DNA from: Hydractinia symbiolongicarpus
Taxonomy: Eukaryota; Cnidaria; Hydrozoa; Anthoathecata; Hydractiniidae
Direction of reading: 5' to 3'
Length of the DNA stretch: 64,000 nt
Assembly (NCBI RefSeq): GCF_029227915.1
Contig: NC_079886.1
Span: 20,000,501-20,064,500 of the forward strand
The notes under the pieces are model-generated. The model was not told the origin of the DNA. It did not search any database and was given only the letters and a program-made list of their open reading frames with translations. The translations under genes and the position numbers were made by a program. Below are positions 29,120 through 42,640 of the stretch, piece by piece (position 1 is the first letter of the stretch; each line of letters begins with the position of its first letter).

Positions 29120-31992
29120 GCCAAACAACAGAACTTTTAGTTAGGAAAAGGGTTGTTAAAGTTGAGCAACTGTTGTAAAACAGTTACCATTACTATTTCA
29201 TGGAAACATTACCACTTTATGGAAACACATGTCTACAACAGTAGCGAAACAATAATTACAGACTATAATGAAAACCTTTTTGGGGGTAAAAAAGGATGCA
29301 AATAACTGTCAAATGATGTATTATACATATATATATAGCTGTACTTGGGAAAAATATATACGTATTCCCACAAATGTAAAGATAGAGATAAAAATTCAAA
29401 ATATATTTCACCTGCAGCTACCTAGCCTGTGATAGCTACCAACCCAAAATCCAACATTGAACAACAACACAAAAACGAAAGTAGAAGCCTGCCCGAATCA
29501 GACAAAACACCAACCTCGAGCTTAGTATCTTTAGAGCTCGGGTTAAAAAAATCATCACAAGGCCATTTAATTGTTGACCTCGTTTCCAGGACATATTTCC
29601 ATTCTTGCGGTTGAATGTTCTCCTTCGTTGCTCTCCGATGGTTGGGACATATTTGCAGGACATATTAGCCATTCAGAGGTAACGGCTCAGGGGCCAACAG
29701 ACCCTGGGGACAAGAATGGTTAATAGTTACGGGGAATGTGTTTTTTTGATTTACACACGATAAACAATTAGCTACGCGGAGAATTTAAATTACTAAACGT
29801 TTTATAAAAACTAAAGGATCTGATGGGTCAAAATTTTGCAAAAATATATTTTGCCGCACTTGCTTAGGCAGATTTCGCCGGCGAATAAATACTTCTCCTA
29901 AAAAGACTTAAATTCTCATTTCTGAATAGAGATGAATAATGACACCATAGTTTTGATATGTCTCCCTCAACGTCTTAAAATGAGGTAGTGTATATAATCA
30001 AATATTTCTGAACTATAAAATTAAAACTTACCAGTCAGTCTGACGATTTTTATGAATTATACAAAAATTAAATTTGTCTGCTAAGTGATTCTTGTCCCTC
30101 TTATAATATTATTATTATTTGAGTCAATGTAAAAAAAACACAAGATTTAAAAGGCAACAGCGTATCATTAAAACTATCAAAATGGGTGTTCAAGCATTTT
30201 TAATTAAAAGCTGTGAAATGGAATAAGATACTAGGGTTTAGATTTATTAGAGCAACAGTCAACCTCCTCCTCAGAGCTCTTTTTGACGCCTATATGATTT
30301 TTTACTGGAAATGTGCCGTTCCGTCCAGAATAAAATATGCGTCGAAGAGTCCTATAGATGAGTTTGAGCAGCAGTAATGTGAAATATGATAGGTGCAGAA
30401 GAGAGTTGATGATAGAATTACCTTCAAACAGGGGTTAGTAGAGTCGAGTTCAACTTCTCCTTTGCGTTCTCTTTAGAAAATACCAGTAAAAATTTTGTTA
30501 GTCAGTCAGATAATTTTTTTCTTGAGAATTGCGTAAAGTGTGATTACTTATTGTATTGAAATGTGTGTGAATTGGAAATTACCAGCAGAAAGTTTTTCTG
30601 TCCTGTTCTGTTCTTGTTCATTCCAGCCTTTAGTTAGCATCATGATATTTGGAAAGTACATTCGTTGGCCATGGTGACCAACCGGTTACCAAGAGGTCAG
30701 GAAACTTAAATAAATAACTTTTTTAAATGTTTTATTCGAATCAAGGTGAGATTTGAGGTCTATTGTTTAGAACAAAGGAGAAATAGCAAAAATAAACGAC
30801 TTAATGAGAAATTTGGTATACTTATAAAAAGAATTGATAAGCTAAAGCGGTCATGTCGGTCCTGTCATTGGTTTTTGTGAGTATGGCGAAGTTTCAAGTT
30901 ATAGCTTCTATTGACCACCCACAACTTCGAATAGCACCAGTACTGGAGTAGATTACACTTCCCTACATTGTTGATTCAGCACACGCCTATTCACACCAAA
31001 TAGGGCTTTGCTAAAGTCATAGGGAACCCTCTAGGTACACAAATAATTTTGTATACGGTCTGACATTAATCAGTTGCACGTAACAAGTAAATTTCTCATC
31101 AACACTCTATGAAAATCCGTATACATAAATGCTGCGGCACCTCGGGCAACGTATGAACGAGTCTGTTTGTAAATTATAATGAAGGGAATTTAATTCCCGA
31201 ATTATTTCATAATCTCTGTCTAAAGTTTACACATAGCAGTATTGAAAAGATATATATATTTATTAAATCATCCTGTATTAGAACACACATTTTTTTGCAG
31301 ATAGGGCCATTGTGTCTTTTTTGGGAATTATGACCCAGTATGAACGCAAAAAAATTTGCAATTAATCGAGTTTTATTAATATTTCCTTTAACAAGATGCA
31401 CCTAACTCAACGTTATAAACGTTATATACGTTTGACTGTAAGGTATAACTACCCTCGTTCCCAGAGATTGTTGCCGTCATCTTCCATATTGAATAGGTAA
31501 AAATCCCTAGACATTTATCTATGTTTTTCTAAGCTCTGATTCTTCATATCTAAAAATGATAAATAAGGTCTCCTGATCTCAAACAAAATGCGATATTCCA
31601 ATACGTCAGTACCTTAAAGTTGTCCATTAAAAAGGTACATGGTTATTAAAGCATAGTGATGTCGAGGTGCAAATGGCTTACCTGTTAAAGGAGTCGCTTT
31701 GTTGTATGGAATCAGCAGAAAGTTTGAGTATCTTTTTTATATATACAACACTTATTACACACGACAAAGTGTATCACACACGTGTGTAAAGTGTTTGATC
31801 AAATATCAACTACATATCAAGGCTATTGTTTTGACAAAACCAGCATTAAAGGTATAAATATCTAAAGTTTGACCATCAAAATCTTCTTATTTTAAGAATA
31901 ACAAAAAAGATTACATATTGATCCTTCAACACCACACTCGAATTATTGGGTAGGCTGTCCCGCTTTTTTTGTGGAGGATGATAACATAAACC
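29120..31992. other. non-coding AT-rich interval
   Basis: I see no supported gene. The small open frames on both strands at 29429-29672 overlap each other and show no domain. A weak, diverged duplication around CAGTCAGTCTGACGAT-like sequence occurs near 30030 and 30500. Confidence 0.45.
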
Positions 31993-32182
31993 AAGGTTTT
32001 TTAGACGCGCATGCCTTGTTTCTTAAACCACTTTTGTTAGCGCCAGTGGCAGGTCAATTTTGAAAGGCACTTTTAAATAATTGGATTAAGGCTTTTTTGA
32101 CGCACATGCCTTGTTTCTTAAACCACTTTTGTTAGCGCCAGTGGCAGGTCAATTTTGAAAGGTACTTTTAAATAATTGGATT
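31993..32182. repeat. 95-bp tandem duplication
   Basis: Two adjacent copies (31993-32087 and 32088-32182) starting AAGG[T/C]TTTTTT and ending ATAATTGGATT. They differ at only about five positions, so the duplication is recent. Confidence 0.95.
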
Positions 32183-32931
32183 GTTAATAAAGAGATATTA
32201 AATATTGAAGTTTTAGTGTATCTTTATTTTACTTTAAATTTGTGTGGATCCTAAAAATAAAGTCATGAACAATTACAATTTACAGGAAATCCATTTTCAA
32301 AAACATGCAGAAGAAAATGCGATATTAAGTGCATAACTTTTAATGTCCTAAATATTTCCTTTTTTTGATAAATTTAACTGTAGCAGTGGAAGTTCGTTAA
32401 AATTTTATAGCTCTTTGTACTTTGTTTTTTATCAAAGTGTTCCCTAACAAAAATAGAGACGTGTGATGGCGCGCAATAAAAAATCGTGACAAAAACTAAG
32501 TTTTAACCTGTCACAAAAAGACTCTTGCTCTTTTTACAACTGCAGTAAATGAAAGATGGTAGTGCTTCACATTCCATGGATTTTTTTTTAGTAACTTCTG
32601 TGAAAGGTTCATTCATTCCTAAAGAAATAAAAACATTTACGTTGTATATGATAAGGCTCCGTTCAAATGAATTTTTTGCTCCCTTTTTTATTTGCTAAAA
32701 ACAAAGTTTGCAAAACTCTCTATAATAGCATATTTAGAGCATCGGACTCGAAAAGCATTAAAGAGAAAAAAATAGAAAAAAAGAAATTCAAAAGAAAGTT
32801 TAGATAAAAAAGAAAACAAGAATGCACAAACTATTTACAATACTCTTTTATATGTTATTAAATATCTGGGGTAAAACTGATCACGCTTAAACATAACATA
32901 TATCGTTGGATTGCTCATATTGTCTGCATGT

Positions 32932-33072
32932 TAGCAATGAACCCTCCAATAACCACCCAACCTGTAATAACCACCCATGTTAGCAATGTGCCCTCCAATA
33001 ACCACCCAACCTGTAATAACCACCTATGATAGCTACGTGCCCTCCAATAACCAACCAACCTGGAATAACCAG
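32932..33072. repeat. ~58-bp tandem repeat, 2.5 units
   Basis: Units of GCCCTCCAATAACCACCC, AACCTGTAATAACCACC and ATGTTAGCAATG repeated from 32932 to 33072. Within each unit the phrase AATAACCACC occurs twice, so it grew from a smaller unit of roughly 20 bp. Confidence 0.85.
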
Positions 33073-36000
33073 GAAAAAAGTTTGTTTCTCTGATTAAAAA
33101 TAACAAAGTGTATCAGGTAATTTTGCAAGGATACTGTAAAGCTGTCAATTAATTTGGCTGCATGGTAACACGCTAGCATCGTTTCTATTGTCACTTCAAG
33201 AAAACAATATGTGACCCACTTATTGACAAAGAAGAAGTTGAAAGATAGCTAGCTAGGTCAAAAGACAAGGGTACCGAGAAGCTTGGAACGCCTCCATTAG
33301 AAAAAAGAGTGTTGGTGACGTAAAACTTACTCTGCAAGTATTATTTACACTGACTATTACATTGACAACACTTTTCTAAATGCGCTCGAATTACTTACGA
33401 AAAGTAAAACAGTGCTTTTGTCGTTGACTTAGCGATGAGAAAGGTGAGCCTCAAAGTAAGCAGTTCATTTTACATATTTATCAAGCATACTGCATCAAAT
33501 ACAGTTTCTTGGAGAACCTTACACCAACAAGCTTATAGCAAAGTGCATTGTACCAATCGCATTACGTCTGCAATTGCGACTTTTGGTAAAGTTATGTGCA
33601 AACCTATGTGGTACAAGGCTCGATGTTGCAACGTTAATAAATCATCTTGTCACCCAGTTCCTGAGGCTGGAAGAAGTTCACTTATATTCTTTGTTTTTCT
33701 GACTCAATGAGTTCTCATCAGATGCAAAGATGCAACAATGGTGCTGCACTACATCTAAAATGTATGTTTTGTTTCCTACTTCAATGTGGGTGTGATTTTG
33801 TAGGCTAATACTCGTTTTGTTCGTCTTATGGAAAACTCACCGGAAAACGTTTCACGTCGTATTCCGCTTATCGGTACTCTCGTTAACACAAATCTTTCAA
33901 TACCTATTTCTAGTCAGTAACTATTTATTATATATAGTTTTAAAATCATCTTTTGACAAGTTTAAAAAAATATATAAAAATATTTCAGCTATCTACTCAC
34001 CTGCGTTTAAATACTTTACAACATACGAAAGCGAAAGTTCGCTGAGAAAAAAAATGATATTTTCTTTACCTATTGAGCTAAATTAACAATAGATTACGAA
34101 AAACGAGCCGCACACAACCTCGTTCTTAGACTACATTTATATTGGCATAAGAAAAGGTTTCGCTGGCTAGTGATATGTCATTGAAAATATATTGTACTAT
34201 GGTTGCAGTAAAAATATTTTAATAACAGCCCCGCGGGGAAGTTCTTAAAAAAAAAAACATTGTGGACAGTTATGATAAAAAAATCCTTGAATGAACTGGA
34301 AGGCTAATTAGGGGTATATATATGTATAATTGAAAATTATTTCCGTTTTCTACCGTTTCACAATGATTTCTTGTCATTGTGAAAAAATCACTGTGTTTGT
34401 AGTTTTTCCTTCCAAATTTTGTTATGGACAAAAGAATGGCTAACACAATCTAAAAATACGATATCTTGTTATGCTGAATGGTGAAAATCATGCAACAGCA
34501 GTATTTCATTTCATTTGTAACACATTTTAAGAAACTCAGTGAACTTGATGAATAAACGCTATTAAATTTTTGATTTTCGTCGCCGCTACGCGGGGCGGAA
34601 TCTTTAAAGTCGCCTGATGGAAGATACATATTGCCTTGCTTTGTGTAATTTTTTCATGACTGGACACCCAACTCCTGTTCTTATGGGAAAAAAGGGGGCT
34701 AAAAAAAACTTTTAATCAATACTTTGTTGGGCTACTTCTGTCAGATAAAAAGGTACATATTCACACAGGATTTTTTTATATTTTTTGCAGAAAAGTTGCC
34801 AAAATGTGACAAAAGTTTATTGTTGCTGCACCGAACAGTCAGGATTAACGGATGATTAAGCTGTAACAATATATATACATTTAGCTGATGCAGGATAATT
34901 AGACGCTACGCATAGTATAATTAGCCGTTAAAAGCTTCCTTGTAGTTCCTATGTAGTTCCCATGTTCTGAATGCAAACATCATGGCATGGGTTGACACGT
35001 AGTTGTGGTAATGAGACTTGCTAAACATGCCCGCGCTGTGGACCGAATCATAGACCTTATGCTTGCGAAACGAACTTCATAACCATAAGACCACACGGCA
35101 CTAAAAATTAGTTAAATTCATTAAAGTCATTAACTTTAAACATATTTTTTTTACAAATATGATATTTTTATTAATTTTTCCCTTTTAATTTATCTAGCAT
35201 CATATATAATAGATGGTTTAATTTTCGCGAAATTTTAATCAGAATTTTTATTTTTCAATTTTGGAAAAAACATTTTTTGCTTGAATTAATTTTCGGAAAT
35301 TAGAAAAGAGAAAAATGAGTAATGATGCAAATGCTGGTAGAAAACGGGAGGCAACGAAAGTAAAATAAAAAGATTTCAAGAAAGTGAAAAGAAAAAAGAA
35401 AAAAAACGTAACAGTGTAAATTGTGTGATTGCAGTGGGTAAGGATGATTAAGGAGAAGAATTTGCTATCTATTATACGAGCAATATTAAATTTTTGCGAA
35501 AATAGCAACTTTAGAGATTTTTTGCGAGAATTAATTTTCGAAATTCAAATTTGTCGCGAAAGGAAATCGACTTTCAACTTTGCAAAAACTACAAAAAAAT
35601 CGAAAAAAACTTATAATACTTTAAAATAATGCAAAATGAAATATATTTCTACAAGGATTAAATTTTGACTTCTACAGAATTTAAGAAACACAAGAAGCCA
35701 CGATATTATTTTTTTTTTAACAGCGAATAAAAATTGCGAATTCAGACATGCTTATGCAATAAAATACTGTCTGGCTAAGAGTATCTTTACGCTTATTATT
35801 ATTAGCCAAAACATAGAATTATTTCAGTTTAACAGCGACAAAGCCCAAAGATAAAAATACACGAGGTCAATTTCAGACATTATAGTTGCTTCCCCTAAGC
35901 TGTAAATTTTAAAGTTTTCTTGATGCTGTAAATTCTTTATTAACATAAACTAGATCTTGTGCAGGGATTTTTGTTTGAATAAAAATAAATGAAAAATAAA

Positions 36001-36450
36001 TTGAATAAACATGCTTTTTACTGGCAAAATTTCCTTAAAATCCTTATTTACTTATGCAACTTTTAATTTCAATATATTTCAGTCTCGTGTTTGTGAAAAG
36101 TAATAAAATAACGTTTTTTTGAAATTAGTGTTGCGTCACCTGGTGCAAATGCTAGGCGAACGAAAGTTTTTTATTAGCTTCGGATACGTTAATGATTAGA
36201 AATTGGCTCCATATATATATGAGAACCTTAGAGTAGGAGATATTTGTGTTGACCGAAAGTGGTTCAACTGACCTTCCCCGTGCGCACAAATCAAGAAATC
36301 ATATCAAATTTAAATTTTAGTTTTTACTTTTTTTAAGCAAATTTAAAACAGTTGATCCAAGTTGTTTAGGTATAGTGTAAATGTTCATGAGTTTGGAGAT
36401 TGGAGTCTCTTTGTGAATTTGTAAAATGCACTGTGGTATTGTAGTTAAAT
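33073..36450. other. non-coding AT-rich interval
   Basis: No gene I can support. A 91-codon open frame at 33435-33710 has mixed composition and could be an exon of something unrecognised, but it has no known motif and no convincing splice partners. Confidence 0.4.
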
Positions 36451-36563
36451 GTTTCAGTTTTATTCAATAACAACAGGAAATGCTAAAAATAACAGTGGTA
36501 AAATTAAACTATAGTTTAACAATAAAGGAATTAGGAGCATCATTATACAGTACAGCATGAATT

Positions 36564-37331
36564 TCACGTTTTGTTCGGTTTCTTCGCAACAACATTAATT
36601 AATTGAAGATTTTTTATATATTCGCCATCTTTGTTTTGCTCGAATTGTAAATGGTCTTTGTATTTGTCATACAGCTGAACAAAGTCCACCTTGCAATTTA
36701 TTGACGCCTTTAAAGAATATAGGAGTTGATTAGCTGTTTGATAAACAACAGTATGTTCTGTAGCCTGTATCTCTACAATGTCATACATATTTTCTGTTAA
36801 TTTTTGTTTATATTCGTTTAACGTCGGGAATTCCATGTTTAGGACATGGGCAATTTTTTCTTTATCTTCCACAAAGCTATATATACGTTTGTTCAACTCA
36901 GGTTGATTTAACAAACATCGGAAACTAAATGTTCCCCCTGTCTTTAGTAGGTTGAAAACATTTTCTAGTGTCTTCCACTTTTCCTCGTTTTTCATCCAAT
37001 GCAAAACAAAACTTGAGGAAGCAACATCAAATTTCTGAAGATCGGTGGGCATGTTTCCAGCGTTTATACACATAAAGTCTAAGTTAGGAACAAGTGAGTA
37101 AGCCTCTTTAGCAACATTTATCCTGTTTTCGTCAGGATCAACACCAAGGACATATCCATCTTTTCCCACAAAATCAACCAAACGTTTCGTGAAATCACCA
37201 GGTCCACAACCAATATCAAGGCACCTAAATCCAGGTTTTATACCTAACTTGGACACTAAACTCGCAAATACCTCTTCCTGTGCGAGATGGTTGTATTTTA
37301 AATAATCCGTTGCGTTGTCCGTCGACATCAT
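36564..37331 (-). CDS. class I SAM-dependent methyltransferase (Methyltransf_11/25 type)
   Basis: An intact 255-codon single-exon frame. Motif I is FRCLDIGCGPGDFTKRL (residues about 36-52), then YVLGVDPDENRI with the acidic residue that binds the SAM ribose, GNMPTDLQKFDVASSSFVLH for motifs II and post-I, and LLKTGGTFSFRCL for motif III. Transfers a methyl group from SAM to an unknown small-molecule acceptor; cytosolic, as there is no signal peptide or membrane segment. The overall length and the N-terminal YLKYNHLAQEEVF resemble the juvenile-hormone-acid-methyltransferase-like group found widely in invertebrates, but the substrate cannot be read from sequence. A poly(A) signal (AATAAA on the minus strand, near 36460) lies about 100 bases past the stop. 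The second ATG (codon 2) is an equally good start. Confidence 0.9.
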   Translation of the reverse strand: MMSTDNATDYLKYNHLAQEEVFASLVSKLGIKPGFRCLDIGCGPGDFTKRLVDFVGKDGYVLGVDPDENRINVAKEAYSLVPNLDFMCINAGNMPTDLQKFDVASSSFVLHWMKNEEKWKTLENVFNLLKTGGTFSFRCLLNQPELNKRIYSFVEDKEKIAHVLNMEFPTLNEYKQKLTENMYDIVEIQATEHTVVYQTANQLLYSLKASINCKVDFVQLYDKYKDHLQFEQNKDGEYIKNLQLINVVAKKPNKT

Positions 37332-40258
37332 GTTTAAAGTACTCTATTAAAGAATCTATTAAAATCTTGAAACCTTTCTATAATTTTAATTGGAATGCAT
37401 TGTTGTTGTTTTTTGGTAAAAAAAAACATTTTATATCGTAACAAGAAACCCATGAGCTTGAAGATTCCAACCAAAACAAGTACACATGTTTTTTCATTAG
37501 AATCAATAAAATATGTCACGAGGCTTCTTGTTCTTATTTTTCGAGCCTTTTTAGCCTGATTTGTTAAGAACATACTTTACTTTACTTCACTTTGTAGCAC
37601 ATTTCAATAGAGGCTTCGCCCACTTTGTGTTAACAAGAAAATTAATAGAAGAACATCACTACACACTAATACAAAATTCTGCATTATTTTATTCTTATTT
37701 ATGGAAATTTCAGGCAATGTAAAAAGCGCACAATCGCGCCAATCTGAATTTTAATTTGCACTTATTGTATGTTGAGCAAAAAAAACCGAAAACGATTTTT
37801 GGTAGTTTCAGAGGGAATTGAGAATTGTAAGATAATTCACATCCTAGATTGTTTTTATTTTATGAAAAAAATTTAACTTTTCTAGAAGAAGTTTTGCTTT
37901 TTTGATATGAGAGAAGACAGCGAAACACTCGTTTTTGGCTAATATATGGACAAATTACTTAAACACGTCATGCGAAATAGGTTAAATCAATCAAGCGAAA
38001 AATGATGAGGAAATTTTAGTGGCCAGAAACTTTATGTTTTAGCAACAGAAAAAGTAAACATAATGCCCAACTAATATAGAAGAAAAGTTATCTTTAAGTT
38101 TAGAAAAGACACTGGACTGTTTTACCAACAGATTACAAAAATACGCACCAACTTAATATAATTAGCTTGCTTGGTGCTACCTGAAAATAAATTTTGTTTG
38201 CTAAATTGGTGATTCATTGTTAGAATTCAAATTCAGTTTGTTGAACAAGTTTTTCGGCATTACACATTCTATGGAAAAAAAGGGAGTGGAGAGGAAATTA
38301 AAATAATTTCTGGATATATGTAGTGACAGATTCAGGTTTATTATAAAAGCCTGCCTTAGATATTTGTTGATGAAACTAAATGCTATAGGTCATCAAGAAA
38401 AATCTTAAGTAGAGTTGTGCGTCATACATTAATTAGAAATTAAGTTTATAATATAGACTAAAACCTGGTATGATATGAAGTCTTGCTCAATGTTTAAACT
38501 TGTAATGAGCTAAAATTTTATAAAAAAGATTCTAGATTTTTGAACATAAACGCTTCGTTGTGTCAAAAATCAAGACATAAGGGGTACCTTAAGGAATTAA
38601 TTTTTGCAAGGTTTAATTTTCAAAACAATCTTTACGAGGACTGAGTTTTACCAACGTTTGGAAAAAAAAACAGGTTGCATCATAAAGGGAAAAATAGTGA
38701 AATGAGAATACTTCTTCAATTACAGAAAAAATACAAAAAACAGAAAAACAATTAAATTTCTCCTTTTCGCCTTCTTTTCCTTATAAGACAGATAATAACT
38801 TATCTTTATTATATATACATTTTTTATTAATTTAAACCGTTTTTACAAGCTTCTTTCGCACTAGGTTTTTCATAGTTTTCGTAGGAACTAATTTCATTGA
38901 AATTCAAAACAAACTCGTAAAATTTGCATGCGTGCAGAAATGAATACCCTTAACTCTATTCATGCGGATTGTTTTAAAATCCTCTACATCTTGGCAACCA
39001 CTTGGCCTAAGAAACCAAAATCTTGCACAAATTTAGAACTGTGTTCTTAAAATTGTTTTGTCTATTCACCAAACTGAGAAACTTTGATCCCTAAACGAAA
39101 GATTCAATATGGCAGGGGTCGCAAAATATGTCATAAGGAAACCAGTCCAAAATTCCAATGGTCAAAATATAGATTGCAGTCAGTTGCAATCTATATTTTT
39201 CTAAAGGTATTAGAGAAGGATGTAGAAATATTTTTGTGAAGCAAACCATAAACCAAAGCAACAACAAAAATCATCAAATCTCGGGAATAGCATAATGTAA
39301 AGAGACACAATATTGAAGAATTTTAAATACACGTTTTTTGAAAACAAACAAGCATGCGGTCAACTAGTAAAAAGTTTCTTAACTTTCGACGTCTGAAATT
39401 TTTAACACAACAAAGAAATGATGCATTTTTCGTTGAAAATGTAAATTCTTAAGTAGTCTTTCGTTTGTCAGAATAACTTAATTGATATTCACCCAATCTC
39501 TTGTTATACCAGGTCGTAATATGTGATTGCTTTCGTCATGGTATAATCTGGACTTGTTGCTATGGTGATTGATTGATGGAAAGCATGTGTAAAACAAGTT
39601 TTTCACTTAACAATTAAAAAGTAAATTTTTTTTTAATTTTTGGGGCTGGCTAGTCAGTTTCTAACAAATTGATTGCTTATATAAAGAAGGTGTATGTTTA
39701 AACAACTCTATTTGTGTTTTCCTTTTGATTTGGACTTCATCCTCATCATTTTTATATTTTTATCATTAAATGATAAAAATATAAAAAACAGGATATATTG
39801 GATAACTTATCATACTGTGGTTTTTATATCGCACATCGCACCGATATAATATGCCACTGAAACTAAACGAGAGCACTTTTGACAGTTGAGTTTTCCTATG
39901 ATTTCTCTTTAACGAAAATGGAACAAATGTTCTAAAATTCATACGTGATGAGACTCTTGCACTGTTGTGTGCTTTTCTCCCATCAAAGCATTTTAAAAAT
40001 TCAGTCTTAGATACTAAAAAAAATTCTTATTTCGAAAAAAATTGTTGCTTGTTTTACTATGGTCTGGAAATTACCCTATCTGCTATATCCAAAACTACCG
40101 CAGAATTTATAGCATTAGATAATTACCTCAAGACAAAATAAGATAAATAAAATGTAAAATTTCATTTTTTAACGAATGCGTTCATTATGTTTTTCATGAA
40201 ATACAACCTTACTGTATAAAATATATTATTTACTGCTGAATACTTAATGTGTTTTTTA
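37332..40258. other. non-coding AT-rich interval
   Basis: Upstream region of the methyltransferase gene, then featureless AT-rich sequence apart from the palindrome at 39749-39787. The open frame at 37334-37573 shows no domain. Confidence 0.45.
39749..39787. repeat. perfect AT-rich palindrome, 19-bp arms
   Basis: TTTTTATATTTTTATCATT, a single A, then its exact complement. Could form a cruciform or hairpin; no flanking element is evident. Confidence 0.9.
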
Positions 40259-40394
40259 TCTATATTATAATACCCGTATATGTCTGTCTGTATGTCACGC
40301 AAAATGGTAGCTTAGCTGCGCAATAGCGAGAAGCACGCAATGCGGTATAAAAAGGACGGGCGAACTCGTGGATTATCCACGGGCTAACGACTAG
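40259..40394 (+). mobile_element. short non-autonomous Helitron, complete (136 bp)
   Basis: Begins TC at 40259 after A, ends CTAG at 40391-40394 before T: the A/T insertion site, 5'-TC and CTRR-3' rules are all met. The hairpin CGTGGATTATCCACG ends nine bases before CTAG. It has no target duplication and no coding capacity. Relatives: 28486 (5' part) and 5190-5223 (3' part). Confidence 0.85.
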
Positions 40395-42284
40395 TTTCAT
40401 AAAATAAGTTTTCTGATTTGACTGGAATCAACACGTACGTTCTAATAGACACTGTTAGAACGTGCGGAAATATAGCTACCCCGCCAGATCAATACACACA
40501 ACGTAGACCAATTTAAAAAAGAAAAATTATGGTTATAAAAAGAAAAAAGCTAAACCGCACTCCTTCGAAAGTGACGTAATACTCGGGAAAATCACGGCAA
40601 AAATGTTTGTAGCAACACTTGAGAACTTATAACTTTATTCAACCCAAGCGATGTCATGAGATATTTTCGAACCCAAATTGTGATGTGCAAAATTAGTTAT
40701 CAGAAGTCCAAAAAGGCTATAATATGATGATAAGGATGTTTGAAGAAGCAAAGATTCTTCGTCAAATCACCCGTATGGAAATAAATTAAAATATACATTT
40801 TTTTGATTAACTTCAAATTTCAGGACCAGTTATGACTATCCTGATAATTTAAAGATCCCCCCCGCCCGTTTTTTTTAATAACTCTTTTTCGGCATGATTA
40901 TGATAATTACTCAGTTTTGATTTTTATCTATTAGGCAATCTATTTTTATTATCTTTATTATTTTTATCTATTAAGCCGATTACCTGATTATTCGGAATTT
41001 TACCCAAAAATCCGGAAAAGCGGATTTTCAGGCAAGTTCTTTATGCAAACTATGTAAAAAACGGAAAATGTGTTAAGTTTTATTTAAACTGAATGTTATT
41101 TTTTTTTACCTATATCTTTCAGTATTTAGATTAAAATAGGGACCTCAAAAAAATTTGCCAACAAGGTTATTACGTGACAGTAACCCATCTTTCGTTTTCT
41201 AAACAACTGCATGAATTAATCAGTATTCCAAGTATACAAATGTGCCTTACTATTCCTTAAAAATATAACTCAAACACTTGAGAAAGTGATTTTGATTTGT
41301 TATCTAAACTGCTGAGAAATTTTCAGTTAAAAATGTATAATAAACAAAAAACCCGGCTGTTACGACGTTTTCATTTGAAAACGTCGTAACAGCCGGATGG
41401 TTGATATTGATCGTTTTTAATAAAAAAGAAAAAATGAAGTTCTTCTAATAGTTGTCGTCTGAAGCTGACTGGGCTCAGCACTCGTGTTTTCAAGAAAAGC
41501 AGTTATGGAAGCGTTATAGTTCGTTACGAAGGTTCCAATATTCTCCAACAGAAAATCCGGTCTCTATCGCACAAACTAATTCTTGGCAAGTTGAATATTT
41601 AAGGGATTTTTTGATCATTGATTCTATAGATATTTTTTGTTTCATTTGGATTTTGAATGCTCGATATTTGTTACGAATGTTGTCATATCAAGCGCTGAGT
41701 CAGCTAGTGAAATGCTGATAGCTATTCCACGTATCGAGTTTCAATTTAAGGTGGGAGTAATCCTTTTAAAAATAGATTTTTTTTACATTATTAGTTATAG
41801 CTAAAAGATTATTTTTAGACTATATATCCATATTTTTTCTGTTATAACACACTTGTCACGATTTTAAGGGCTAAAATACTATTATCTTTCACCAAAAATA
41901 TTCAGCCTCAACAATTACTCTTTAAAATAAAATTTTTGAATAATTCATTACTTCTGCCAAATAAAAGTTAAGTCTACGCGCTTTCGGAATTGTACAGAAA
42001 CAATTGAAAATAATGAGATTGTAAAAAGTTGGAGCTCGTAAATGCCGAATTTTTTTTTGTTTATGAAAAATTTAAATAGAAATTTCTGCTGGCTCAGCAA
42101 ATTTGATGCTAAGTAAAATCATGTCATTATGTATTAAGGCCTATATTTTTAGGAAATAGAAAAAAAAAAATGGTATAAATAAAACACCGAGTAAATAATT
42201 CAGCTATTTAGACAGCTAAAAAAGGGTTGCTGCCACCTTAAGGGTGTTCTTTAAGATCGTATTTACCATATAAAACTGTCATTG
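40395..42284. other. non-coding AT-rich interval
   Basis: No supported gene; contains the palindrome at 41353-41396. The open frame at 41452-41718 has no recognisable domain and uses a GTC start codon only. Confidence 0.45.
41353..41396. repeat. perfect 21-bp-arm palindrome
   Basis: CCGGCTGTTACGACGTTTTC plus A, a TT centre, then the exact complement. It is GC-rich in AT-rich DNA, so it looks like a collapsed inverted-repeat element whose interior has gone, or a strong hairpin RNA source. Confidence 0.95.
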
Positions 42285-42640
42285 AGTAGTATAATTCTCC
42301 TTCTTATTTGCGTCGTTTAAGAAGTGGGGATCCACTGTCAGTCGTGGACTTTCATCGCTTTTTGGCACTATGATCATCCATATGTACCATGTGGTCGGGT
42401 TACCAACAGGAACCAGTTGTATTATTTCTAGGTTAACACCTTGATCTAATAGTGCTTAAACAAATTCTTTCCGCGGTGGGGCACTGGTATTAGCTTGTGT
42501 ATTGCCACTGAATTATACCTCTCTTTGGATGTTATATTAAATCGCTCGCCTGGCATTACTTGCAAGCCTTGATGAGGACATGCATTAAAGGTACTGCTAG
42601 CACCGGTATTTTTTCCGGTATTGATGCGCAGGATGATTGT
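42285..42640 (-). pseudogene. Ty3/Gypsy reverse transcriptase relic
   Basis: Minus strand: ASSTFNACPHQGLQVM (about 42607-42560), then after frame breaks PVGNPTTWYIWMIIVPKSDE (42412-42353) and SPRLTVDPHFLNDANK (42352-42305). This is the start of the RT palm in Gypsy-type elements (W-x4-V-x2-K..DG.PR-x-T-VD-x2-LN). The GC-richer sequence from 42640 to 43060 probably continues the same element towards protease and gag but is too decayed to name. Confidence 0.72.
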
